Position numbers and translations under genes: made by a program
The notes under the pieces: generated by a model
The model's input: the letters and a program-made list of their open reading frames with translations, nothing else
The model's database searches: none
Told to the model about the DNA's origin: nothing
Assembly (NCBI RefSeq): GCF_000367365.1
Contig: NZ_BARF01000074.1
Location: 124,001-188,000 of the forward strand
Reading direction: 5' to 3'
Origin: Streptomyces prunicolor NBRC 13075
GTDB taxonomy: Bacteria > Actinomycetota > Actinomycetes > Streptomycetales > Streptomycetaceae
DNA length: 64,000 bases
In this document: one piece after another, positions 41,584-49,628 of the stretch
Layout of the letters: each line of letters opens with the position of its first letter
How positions within the stretch are numbered: the stretch's first letter is position 1

Positions 41584-42498
41584 TCAGGACTGCGTCGGCT
41601 TCCCGTGGAGGCGGACCGTGCTCAGGATCTTCATGATCGTCGAGTCCGGCAGTTCGCCCTTGACGCCGGTGGCGCCGACGAGGCTCCACGCGACGAAGCC
41701 GCCCGCGGAGTTCTTGAAACCGAACGTGATGGCCTTGCCGTCGCTGTCGCACTTGTCTTCCCGGGGCGTGTCCCTGGACCGGGCCCACGCGATGCTGCCC
41801 TTGACGCCGGACCTGGTCGTGTACGACCGCGCCGTCCTGTCGTGGACGATGTTCTTCCGGTCCGGCTGCGTGTAACCGCCGTACACCCACAGATCCGCCA
41901 GGCCCACGGCGACCTCCGCGGTGCTCTTGGAGCCCTGGGAGCCCTTGGTGCCCGCCATCGCCAGACCGGTGTTGTCCATACGCCCGTCCTTGTCGCCGTC
42001 GGACAGGCACCAGTTCTCCCGGAAGATCGCCGGGGCGCTCATGACGACGATGCTCTTGCCCCAATTGGCCGGATCGTCGTAGTCGACCGAGCTGTCCTCG
42101 TAGCCGATCAGCGCACTCGGTGACTCGATCTTCCAGTCCGGCGGTACGTCGAAGGCCGTGCCCCACTTGGGATTGACGACGACCTTCCAGCCCGGGATGG
42201 TCGGCCGCTCGGTCCCGCTGCTGTGCGGCTCGGGGGAGGCCGGCGCCGAGGCCGTCGCGCTCTTCGATGCGACTGTCGGTGCTGCGGTGTTTCCGCCGCC
42301 GCCGTCCGCGCGGTCGTCCTTGGCGCCCAGGAGCAGAAACCCGCTCAGACCGACACCCGCGACCACGGCCGTGGCCGCGACGACCGCGACTGCCTTCGCC
42401 CTGTTTCCACCACCGGACGGCTGCGGCCGCATCGGCTGCTGATAAGGGTCCTGACTGTGAAGGTTCCGTTCGTCTCCCGGCGGTTCTCCTGACCACAT
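41584..42498 (-). CDS. Membrane-anchored extracytoplasmic protein (DUF8017-like)
   Basis: 304 residues, function unknown. A short Pro/Gln-rich cytoplasmic N-terminus precedes one membrane segment (about 33-55, AVAVVAATAVVAGVGLSGFLLLG), a Ser/Ala/Pro-rich linker and an outside domain with GWKVVVNPKWGTAFDVPPDW, NWCLSDGDKDGR and a late Cys. The fold resembles Streptomyces extracellular domains I would place in DUF8017; that label is tentative. ATG 42498 is chosen because the conserved anchor follows it. It is upstream of, and probably co-transcribed with, the NACHT gene, so it could be an outside sensor feeding that receptor. Confidence 0.7.
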   Translation of the reverse strand: MWSGEPPGDERNLHSQDPYQQPMRPQPSGGGNRAKAVAVVAATAVVAGVGLSGFLLLGAKDDRADGGGGNTAAPTVASKSATASAPASPEPHSSGTERPTIPGWKVVVNPKWGTAFDVPPDWKIESPSALIGYEDSSVDYDDPANWGKSIVVMSAPAIFRENWCLSDGDKDGRMDNTGLAMAGTKGSQGSKSTAEVAVGLADLWVYGGYTQPDRKNIVHDRTARSYTTRSGVKGSIAWARSRDTPREDKCDSDGKAITFGFKNSAGGFVAWSLVGATGVKGELPDSTIMKILSTVRLHGKPTQS

Positions 42499-42667
42499 GC
42501 CGGACAACGATAGTCCGGATGGAGTAGAGCGGGCGGTCCTGACGAAATGACGTGGGCCTAGCGGATCTGCCACTCGCCGACGTGGTCGGCACCTCGAACG
42601 TCATGCCCCCGAGGGCCGCCTTCCCGGTGCTGATCCGCCCGCACCACACCGGAGGCGACCCGAGGGG

Positions 42668-43471
42668 CTACCGCGGTCCCTGGATCACCGAGAACATCGC
42701 GCCCTCGGGGTCGGTGACCGTGGCCACGCGGCCGTGGGGGCTGTCGTGGGGCGGTTCGAGGGTGTGGCCGCCGAGGTCCGTGACGCGGCGCAGGGCCTCG
42801 TCCGCGTCGGCGACCTCGAAGTACGTCATCCAGTGCGGGCCCCGGTCGCGGGGCAGGGCCGTGCCGACGCCGTGGATGCCGGCGACCGGATGGCCGTCCA
42901 GGTGCAGGGTGACGTAGTCGAAGTCGGCGGCGGCCACCGGCACTTCCTCGTAGCCGAACACGGCCTCGTAGAACTTGGCGACGCTCGCGGTCTCGGAGGT
43001 CACCAGTTCGTTCCAGGCGGGTGTGCCGGGGACTCCGGTGAGGATCGTGCCGAGGTGGTCGGAGGCCTGCCAGATGCCGAAGACCGCCCCCGACGGATCG
43101 GAGCCGATCGCCAGCCGGCCGGCCTCGGCCGCGTCCAGGGGGCCCACCCCGACCGTGCCGCCGCACATCCGTACCGTCTCGGCCGTCTGGTCCACGTCGT
43201 CCGAGGCGAGATAGGGCGTCCAGGCGATGGGCAGATGCCGGTCCGGCGGCAACTGGCCGATGCCGGCCACCTCCTGCCCGTCGAGCAGGGCCCGCGCGTA
43301 GGGGCCGAGCTGCTGGGGACCGGGTTGGAATTCCCAGCCGAACAGCTCCCCGTAGAACTCCTGAGTCGTGGCCATCCCGTGCACCATCAGACTCACCCAG
43401 CAGGGCGCGCCCTGCGTACGCCGAGTGTGCGTGTCGCCGTTCAGGCCGGCCGACCCCCGTGCCTCGGTCAT
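42668..43471 (-). CDS. VOC-superfamily protein (two glyoxalase-like domains)
   Basis: 267 residues with two VOC halves (about 20-130 and 140-265): CWVSLMVHGMATTQEFYGELFGW and NELVTSETASVAKFYEAVFGY each begin a beta-alpha-beta-beta-beta unit. The two-domain form resembles PhnB/hydroxylase-type and antibiotic-resistance VOC proteins; substrate is unknown. ATG 43471 is placed 5 bp after AGGAGAAGG; an in-frame GTG 6 bp upstream is less likely. Divergent from the rhodanese gene. The NTPase island ends with the gene below it. Confidence 0.82.
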   Translation of the reverse strand: MTEARGSAGLNGDTHTRRTQGAPCWVSLMVHGMATTQEFYGELFGWEFQPGPQQLGPYARALLDGQEVAGIGQLPPDRHLPIAWTPYLASDDVDQTAETVRMCGGTVGVGPLDAAEAGRLAIGSDPSGAVFGIWQASDHLGTILTGVPGTPAWNELVTSETASVAKFYEAVFGYEEVPVAAADFDYVTLHLDGHPVAGIHGVGTALPRDRGPHWMTYFEVADADEALRRVTDLGGHTLEPPHDSPHGRVATVTDPEGAMFSVIQGPR

Positions 43472-43795
43472 CGTCACCTTCTCCTAGGCCCCTCGCGGTG
43501 GCCGTATCGCTTCCGCAGTGCGGATCCGCGTGCCGCAGCAGCCGCGTGCACGCCCCGTGCCGATGCTCGCACCCCCCGTGACGCACCGCGCCCCGGCCGC
43601 GCCGTCGGCGGGCGGCTCACGTGGAGAGGATGACCGATCTGCGGCCACTCGTCCGTTTCCGGATGATTGCCGAGGGGTGTCCATCAGCTGTACAGCATGT
43701 GCTCGTTCCCGTACGCCTCGTGATCGAGGCTGTCCGGCCGAGCAGAGTAGTCGGACCTGGACGTGACGGCCACCCCTTGCGCGAGGATGGTGGCC
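43472..43795. other. Divergent intergenic region, VOC gene / rhodanese gene
   Basis: 324 bp without a credible coding sequence. It must hold the promoters of both flanking genes. I see no clear -35/-10 pair, no RNA gene and no palindromic operator. Confidence 0.4.
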
Positions 43796-44647
43796 ATGAA
43801 CGCCATCATCTCCGCATCCGAACTGGCGAGCGATATCGCCGGGACGAACCCGCCGGTCCTGCTCGACGTCCGCTGGCAGCTCAGCGTCGCGAAGGCCGCA
43901 GGTGAGCCGCCCTTCGACGGACGCGCCGAGTACGCGGCCGGGCACATCCCAAGTGCCGTCTACGTAGACCTCGATCAGGAACTGGCCTCGGCCCCGGGTG
44001 CCCATGGCCGTCACCCCCTCCCCGACACCGAGCGCTTCGGCGCCGCGATGCGCCACGCGGGAGTGTCGGCCGGCCGGCCGGTCGTCGTGTACGACGGCGG
44101 CCAGGGCTGGGCAGCGGCCCGCGCGTGGTGGCTGCTGCGCTGGACGGGTCACCCGGACGTGCGCGTCCTCGACGGCGGCCTTCCCTCCTGGGAGGGGTCT
44201 CTGGAGACGACCGCACCGACACCGGCCGGGGGCGACTTCACCCCGAAATCGGGCGCCGTGGAACTCCTGGACGCCGACGGAGCCGCCGCCCTCGCCCGCA
44301 CCGGCGTCCTGTTCGACGCCCGCGCGGGGGAGCGTTACCGGGGCGAGGTGGAGCCGATCGACCGCGTGGGCGGCCACATCCCGGGCGCCCTGTCCGCACC
44401 GACCACGGAGAACGTGGGCCCGGACGGCCGCTTCCGCCCGGCGGGCGAATTGGCCGCCCGCTTCAAGTCCCTTGGCGCTACGGAGGGTTCGGGCGTCGGC
44501 GTGTACTGCGGCTCCGGCGTCTCGGGCGCCCACGAGGTGCTGGCCCTGGCGGTGGCAGGGATTCCGGCCGCGCTCTACGTGGGCTCCTGGTCGGAGTGGT
44601 CCTCGGACCCGGAGCGGCCGGTGGCCGTGGGTCCCGATCCCCAGTAG
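43796..44647 (+). CDS. Thiosulfate/3-mercaptopyruvate-type sulfurtransferase (rhodanese)
   Basis: 283 residues in two rhodanese domains. The N-terminal one is structural (VLLDVRWQL, GHIPSAVYVDLDQEL) and the C-terminal one is catalytic with the active-site loop YCGSGVSGAHE, whose Cys carries the persulfide. The loop form CGSGV-T/S is typical of mercaptopyruvate or thiosulfate sulfurtransferases. ATG 43796 has GAGG 9 bp upstream; an ATG at 43787 is too close to it. It sits next to sepH, as I recall in other Streptomyces, separated by a bidirectional terminator. Confidence 0.9.
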   Translation: MNAIISASELASDIAGTNPPVLLDVRWQLSVAKAAGEPPFDGRAEYAAGHIPSAVYVDLDQELASAPGAHGRHPLPDTERFGAAMRHAGVSAGRPVVVYDGGQGWAAARAWWLLRWTGHPDVRVLDGGLPSWEGSLETTAPTPAGGDFTPKSGAVELLDADGAAALARTGVLFDARAGERYRGEVEPIDRVGGHIPGALSAPTTENVGPDGRFRPAGELAARFKSLGATEGSGVGVYCGSGVSGAHEVLALAVAGIPAALYVGSWSEWSSDPERPVAVGPDPQ

Positions 44648-44656
44648 GCCCGCATG

Positions 44657-44697
44657 ACGAGAGGGCCCGCGGCCGAACCGGCCGCGGGCCCTCTCGT
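44657..44697. terminator. Strong bidirectional terminator, rhodanese / sepH
   Basis: An 18-bp perfect stem, ACGAGAGGGCCCGCGGCC (44657-44674) with its complement at 44680-44697, and a 5-base loop. It is placed between two convergent genes and can stop transcription from both sides. Confidence 0.9.
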
Positions 44698-44713
44698 ACG
44701 AGCAACTGCCCTG

Positions 44714-45739
44714 CTACTCCTGCTTCTTCCTTCGCGTCCCGAAGACGATCTCGTCCCAGCTCGGAACGGCCGCTCTACGACCCGGACGGACCCCGTCCGC
44801 CTCGGCCTGGCGGTCGGTGGAGCCGATGAGCCGGTCGCGATGGGCCCCTACGGAGCGGGGCATCAGGACATCCGCGTAAGCCGAACCGGCCGAGGCCGCA
44901 GGAGCCGGGGGCTCCTCCTCTTCCGGCTCCACGGCGGGCTCCTCCGGGGGATCCGAGGGGCGCTCGGGGACCACCATGTCGCCGCGGAAGCTCGGTACCG
45001 CCTCCAGGAGGCTCGTCAGCGAGTCGCGCTCGCTCTCCTCGGCCGGCTCGGGCGACGGCAGCGCGGGACGCTCCGGGCGCTCCAGGGCACGGTCCAGCGG
45101 CCGGTCCCGGGGCAGCCGGGCGATCCGCGGCACGAACGGGAAGCTGGGCTCGGGTGTGACGGAGAGGTCGTCGGACTCACCGATCAGTGAGCGCGCCTCG
45201 TCGTCGACGGCCTGGACGAGCCGCCGGGGCGGGTCGTACGTCCAGCTCGCCGAGTGCGGTTCGCTCGCGACCCGGTAGACCAGCAGGACCTCCCAGGTGC
45301 CGTCGTCGCGGCGCCAGGAGTCCCACTGGACGGTCTCCTTGTCGGCGCCGCGCAGCGTCAGACGTTCCTGGACGGCCTCGCCGAGCTGGGGTCCGGCGTT
45401 CTCGCCGGGGCGGCGGACCGGAGTCTTCCGGGCCCGCTCGGCCATGAAGGCGCGCTCCGCGAGGACAGGGCCCTCGAAGCGGCGCACCCGGTCGACGGGG
45501 ATACCGGCTAGTTGGGCGACTTCCTCCGCGGAGGCGCCGGCACGTATACGTGCCTGAATGTCTCGGGGGCGGAGATGGCTCTCCACCTCGATCTCGATCT
45601 GGCCGAGGCGGGGACGGTCGCCGCGTACAGCGGCGCGCAGACGCTCGTCAATCGGAAGCGTGTACTCCGTGCTGTCCGCAGCCTTCAGCACCAGCCGTGT
45701 GCCGTCGTTAGAGACGGCCACGACACGCAGTTCGGGCAT
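44714..45739 (-). CDS. sepH: SepH, FtsZ-regulating cell division protein
   Basis: 341 residues. The N-terminal domain (DUF3071 type, about 1-110) begins MPELRVVAVSNDGTRLVLK and contains the helix-turn-helix segment GASAEEVAQLAGIPVDRVRRFEGPVLAERAFMAER cut here as two parts: ASAEEVAQLAGIPVDRV and RRFEGPVLAERA. The C-terminal region is acidic, Pro/Glu-rich and disordered, ending in basic residues. SepH in S. venezuelae stimulates FtsZ assembly during sporulation septation. The ATG at 45739 is preceded by GGGAGG, so the longer in-frame extension is not used. Confidence 0.88.
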   Translation of the reverse strand: MPELRVVAVSNDGTRLVLKAADSTEYTLPIDERLRAAVRGDRPRLGQIEIEVESHLRPRDIQARIRAGASAEEVAQLAGIPVDRVRRFEGPVLAERAFMAERARKTPVRRPGENAGPQLGEAVQERLTLRGADKETVQWDSWRRDDGTWEVLLVYRVASEPHSASWTYDPPRRLVQAVDDEARSLIGESDDLSVTPEPSFPFVPRIARLPRDRPLDRALERPERPALPSPEPAEESERDSLTSLLEAVPSFRGDMVVPERPSDPPEEPAVEPEEEEPPAPAASAGSAYADVLMPRSVGAHRDRLIGSTDRQAEADGVRPGRRAAVPSWDEIVFGTRRKKQE

Positions 45740-46220
45740 GGGGACCTCCCGGGTGGTGCCTGCCGACGTCACGTGCGTCGCTGCTTCCGCTAGTCGAGTG
45801 TGGCCTGCCCGGGTGCAGCCTGCCACAACCTTGCCGAGTTGCCCGGCGTGTCGGGCACGGGCCCGAACTCGCCGTTATGGCACGGTTACCTATTCGCAAC
45901 GCTAAGTGACCAACTACGTCACCCTGTGCAACTGGCCTCCTCTGGGCGGTCCATTGAGGCCGCGGACGTCCTGGCAGGAGACCGCACCCAGGGCTCGCAA
46001 CAGTACTCCATTTGGACCACGTGCGTGGATTGGCACGCCGCCCAACTTCTTGTGGGGGGTGGGACTTGGTGGCCTGGAGTGGGGTTCGGGCGATCTTGAA
46101 AGTGGCGTACTTCACGCAATGGCCGGAAACGGAACTATTGGTTTCGACCGTACGTCCCTTTGTCGTACAGATGGTTGATCAGGTACGAGAAAGTGCGAGA
46201 AAGCGAGGCAAGGTCCCGGA
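45740..46220. other. Divergent intergenic region upstream of sepH and a membrane protein gene
   Basis: 481 bp with lower GC than the genes around it. Small open frames here lack Streptomyces codon bias. It should carry promoters for sepH and for the gene at 46221. I did not recognise an operator or an RNA gene. Confidence 0.4.
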
Positions 46221-46955
46221 ATGCGTGTAAGGCCCGATGTCAGCAGGAAACGGATCGATCTGAGCGTCCCTCAAGTCGCGGGCAGTGCGGTGGCGGCGGT
46301 GGTGGCCGCCAAACTCGCCTCCTACTTCGGGGTCTACGGCACGATCCTCGGCGCCGGCGTCGTGAGCGCGATAGCCACCTCCGGAGGCTCCGTCTTCCAG
46401 CACTTCTTCAGCCGGACCGGCGCACAGCTCCGGGAGGCGACGGTCACGTCCAAGGAGGCGGAGCAAACCCCCGCTCGTCCAGGGGAGTTCACGGAGGGCA
46501 CGGTCTACCGCGCGCGGGTGGGCAGTTGGAGGCGTCCGCTCCTCGCCGCCGCCCTCGTCTTCGGGGTCACCATGACCGGCATCACCGTCTACGAGCTGGT
46601 GTCCGGCGACAGCTTCAGCGGCGGCAAGGGGACCACGGTCAGCGCCGCCGTCACCGGCCACGACACGTCCTCGTCCCCGAAGTCCGGTGACCACGAGCCG
46701 AGTCCGGCCGATTCCCCGTCCCCGTCCTCGAACGGCTCGTCGGCCGCCCCGGAGACGTCATCCGGTGCGACCGACGGCGGCACAGAGTCCAACAGCGGTG
46801 GTACGACGCCCAGTTCGACGCCGGCACCCAGCGCTTCGGACGGCGGCGGTACGCCGACCCCCACGCCCAGCGCGTCGGCTACTGACCCAGCACCCTCCGC
46901 AAGTAGTCGTTCTGGAACCGACGCTCAGGATCCAGCCGATCCCGCAGCGCCGTGA
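46221..46955 (+). CDS. Hypothetical membrane protein with Ser/Pro/Thr-rich outside tail
   Basis: 244 residues, family not recognised. The N-terminal part is a glycine/alanine-rich helical segment (about 18-58, VAGSAVAAVVAAKLASYF, GTILGAGVVSAIATSGGS). A second membrane helix lies at about 104-125, followed by a low-complexity Ser/Thr/Pro/Gly tail of about 110 residues. The tail probably spans the cell wall. No strong ribosome-binding site is seen before ATG 46221. Its last 77 bp overlap the 3' end of the convergent oxidase gene. Confidence 0.6.
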   Translation: MRVRPDVSRKRIDLSVPQVAGSAVAAVVAAKLASYFGVYGTILGAGVVSAIATSGGSVFQHFFSRTGAQLREATVTSKEAEQTPARPGEFTEGTVYRARVGSWRRPLLAAALVFGVTMTGITVYELVSGDSFSGGKGTTVSAAVTGHDTSSSPKSGDHEPSPADSPSPSSNGSSAAPETSSGATDGGTESNSGGTTPSSTPAPSASDGGGTPTPTPSASATDPAPSASSRSGTDAQDPADPAAP

Positions 46956-48198
46956 ACTCGCCGAAGCGCGGGTAGACCCCGGCGAAGTACTCGGCGTCCC
47001 GGGTGTTCACCTTGCCCCAGTGCGGGCGGCCCTCGTGCGCGGTGAAGATGCGCTCGGCCTCGGTGAAGTACGCCTGGTAGGGCGTGCCCCGGAACATGTG
47101 CACGGCGATGTAGGCGCTGTCCCGGCCGGAGGCGGTGGACAGGGTGATGTCGTCGGCCGGGGCGGTGCGGACCTCGACCGGGTAGCTGATCCTGAAGTCC
47201 GAACGGTCGACCATCCCCTTGAGTTCCCGCAGTGTGTCCACCAGGGCCGTGCGCGGGACGGCGTACTCCATCTCGACGAAGCGCACCCGGCGGGGCGAGG
47301 TGAAGACCTTGTAGGGGATGTCCGTGTACGTCCGCGCGGACCAAGCCTTGGTGGAGATCCGGGCGATGGTCGGAATGGTCGCGGGCGTCGCGCGGCCGAC
47401 CATGTTGACCACCTGCCAGAGGCCGTTGGCCACGAACTCGTCGTCGAACCAGCCCGCCAGCGGCTTCACGGGCTGCTCCGGGCCCATGCTGCGGTTGTTG
47501 CGTTTGGTGTTGGTGGACGCCGTGTGCGGGAACCAGTAGAACTCGAAGTGCTCGTTCTCGGTCCAGAGTTCGTCGAAGCGGCTGGTGACCTCGTCGAAGG
47601 GCATCGGCTCCTCGCGGGCCGTGAGCAGGAAGACGGGCTCCACGGCGAAGGTGATCGCGGTGACGACGCCCAGGGCGCCGAGGCCTATGCGGGCCGCCGC
47701 GAAGACGTCCGGATTCTCCTTCGCGGAGCAGGTCAGCACCGAACCGTCCGCCAGGACCAGCTCAAGTCCCCTGATCTGGGCCGAGATCGAGGCCGACTCG
47801 CGGCCGCTGCCATGGGTGCCGGTACTGGTCGCGCCCGACACCGTCTGCTCCATGATGTCGCCCATGTTCGTCAGCGACAGACCCTCGCGCGCGAGAGCCA
47901 TGTTGAGTCTCTTGAGCGGGGTGCCCGCCTCGACCGTGACCGTCAAGGCATCGCGATCAATATTGCGGATGCCGGTCAATAGTTGAGGGCGGATCAGCAC
48001 ACCGTCGGTGGCGGCGATCGACGTGAAGGAGTGCCCGCTGCCGACGGCCTTCACCGTCAGACCGTCCTCACCGGCCCTCCGTACGGCCGCGGCCAGTTCC
48101 TCGACGGAGGCGGGCGTGACCTCCCGCGCGGGACGGGACGCGACCGTGCCGCCCCAGTTACGCCACGTGCCGTTCTTCGCGCTCGTTGTGGTGCTCAA
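46879..48198 (-). CDS. FAD-linked sugar-1,4-lactone oxidase (D-arabinono-1,4-lactone oxidase-like)
   Basis: 439 residues. An N-terminal FAD_binding_4 domain (about 10-180) has VKAVGSGHSFTSIAATDG and the GATSTGTHGSG loop; the C-terminal ALO domain ends with HWGKVNT and DPERRFQNDYLRRVLG. Such enzymes oxidise aldono-lactones or related polyols with O2 or another acceptor. The HWGK motif is typical of the alditol/lactone oxidase family. TTG 48198 is chosen as start for the GGGGAGG placed 8 bp upstream; it overlaps the MFS gene by 41 bp, so both are one transcript. Confidence 0.85.
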   Translation of the reverse strand: MSTTTSAKNGTWRNWGGTVASRPAREVTPASVEELAAAVRRAGEDGLTVKAVGSGHSFTSIAATDGVLIRPQLLTGIRNIDRDALTVTVEAGTPLKRLNMALAREGLSLTNMGDIMEQTVSGATSTGTHGSGRESASISAQIRGLELVLADGSVLTCSAKENPDVFAAARIGLGALGVVTAITFAVEPVFLLTAREEPMPFDEVTSRFDELWTENEHFEFYWFPHTASTNTKRNNRSMGPEQPVKPLAGWFDDEFVANGLWQVVNMVGRATPATIPTIARISTKAWSARTYTDIPYKVFTSPRRVRFVEMEYAVPRTALVDTLRELKGMVDRSDFRISYPVEVRTAPADDITLSTASGRDSAYIAVHMFRGTPYQAYFTEAERIFTAHEGRPHWGKVNTRDAEYFAGVYPRFGEFTALRDRLDPERRFQNDYLRRVLGQ

Positions 48199-49402
48199 CG
48201 GTGCCTCCCCGACCCGGCGCCGGTCTGCTGAGCCGGCGGTACCCGAGGAAACCCACCGCGACCGCGACGGCACCGGCGACGACCGGAACCCCGTACCCGG
48301 CACGCGCGCCGGCTGCGTCGATCACCCAGCCGGCGACGGAGGAGCCGAGCGCGACCCCGACCGCCAGGCCGGTGCTCACCCAGGTCATGCCCTCGGTGAG
48401 TTTCGCGCGAGGTACGTGCTCTTCTATGAGGGACATCGTCGTGATCATCGTGGGTGCGATGGACAGGCCCGCAAGGAACAGCGCCACGGCCAGAAGCGGC
48501 AAGTTTCCGACCAGTAGGAGGGGGATCATACTCACGGCCATGGCGCATATGCCCAGCAGCCATCGACGTTCTGGGGCTCCCCGGAAGTGCAGCAGCCCGA
48601 ACACGACTCCCGCCGCGCAGGAGCCCGCCGCGTACAGGGCGAGCACCACGCTGGCGCCGCCCTTGTGACCTTGCTCGTCGGCGAACGCGACGGTGACCAC
48701 GTCGACCGCCCCGAAGATCGCCCCGGTCGCCACGAAGGTGGCCACCAGCACCTGGAGACCGGCCGCCCGCAGCGCCGAACCACCGCCCTCGTCCCCACGC
48801 GCGCGTGGGTGCGGCGCGGGCTCGGTGGCGCGCTGGGCGGTCAGCCAGAAGACACCCACCGCCAGGAAGCAGGCGGCGAGCAGGGGACCGGCCTCCGGGA
48901 ACCACGCCGTGGACAGCCCGATGGAGATGATCGGCCCGAAGATGAAGCACACCTCGTCCACCACGGACTCCAGGGAGTACGCGGTGTGCAGCTGCGGGGT
49001 GCCCCGGTACACGGCCGCCCAACGCGCGCGGACCATCGCCCCCAGGCTCGGCACCGATCCGATGCCGGCGGCGCACACGAACAGCACCCAGTCCGGCCAC
49101 GCGAAGCGCGCGGCCAGCAGCAGCCCAGCCGCCGCGGTCAACGCGACGAGCGTCGCCGGACGCAGCACCCGCCGCTGCCCGTACTGGTCGACCCACCGCG
49201 AGATCCGCGGCCCGATCGCGGCGGCGGCCAGCGCGATGGTGGCCGACAGGGCGCCCGCGAGCCCGTAGCGCCCGTTGATCTGGGAGATCATCGTGACCAC
49301 GCCGATGCCCATCATCGACAGGGGCATACGGCCGAGGAACCCCGCGGCGGAGAAGCCCTTGGAGCCGGGTGCGGCGAAGAGGGCGCGATAGGGGCTGGGC
49401 AC
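48158..49402 (-). CDS. MFS transporter
   Basis: 414 residues with twelve predicted membrane segments and the MFS loop signatures (RISRWVDQYGQRRVLRP between helices 2 and 3). It is an inner-membrane secondary transporter, probably exporting a small molecule; no substrate evidence. GTG 49402 with GGAGACCC upstream starts the conserved part; the frame continues upstream without similarity. Its 3' end overlaps the start of the lactone oxidase gene, and it is divergent from hemH. Confidence 0.82.
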   Translation of the reverse strand: MPSPYRALFAAPGSKGFSAAGFLGRMPLSMMGIGVVTMISQINGRYGLAGALSATIALAAAAIGPRISRWVDQYGQRRVLRPATLVALTAAAGLLLAARFAWPDWVLFVCAAGIGSVPSLGAMVRARWAAVYRGTPQLHTAYSLESVVDEVCFIFGPIISIGLSTAWFPEAGPLLAACFLAVGVFWLTAQRATEPAPHPRARGDEGGGSALRAAGLQVLVATFVATGAIFGAVDVVTVAFADEQGHKGGASVVLALYAAGSCAAGVVFGLLHFRGAPERRWLLGICAMAVSMIPLLLVGNLPLLAVALFLAGLSIAPTMITTMSLIEEHVPRAKLTEGMTWVSTGLAVGVALGSSVAGWVIDAAGARAGYGVPVVAGAVAVAVGFLGYRRLSRPAPGRGGTVEHHNEREERHVA

Positions 49403-49628
49403 GGGGGTCTCCGGTCGAAAAGGAGCAGGGGCGGCTCGGTGATGATGTGGTGGCGGCTCGGTAAGGTGCGAACGCGGCTGATACAGCTTACGAGCAGGTC
49501 GGCCCCGACGCACCTGGCCGTGAGGCGACTGGATCTCCGCCCCCATCCCCGTCCGGATCTCCGTCCCGACCCCCGTCCGGTACCCCGCCGTTTCCCGGCT
49601 GTCAGTGGCGGGTGGCAGGATCGGAGGC

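Noticed and set aside
28601..42498. Island considered as an integrated mobile element
   Set aside because: No integrase, transposase, flanking direct repeats, tRNA junction or base-composition change was visible. It may still be a variable region, but that needs comparison between genomes.
45906..46178. 90-residue open frame upstream of the membrane protein gene
   Set aside because: No Streptomyces third-position GC bias, no ribosome-binding site, and no recognisable motif; treated as intergenic.
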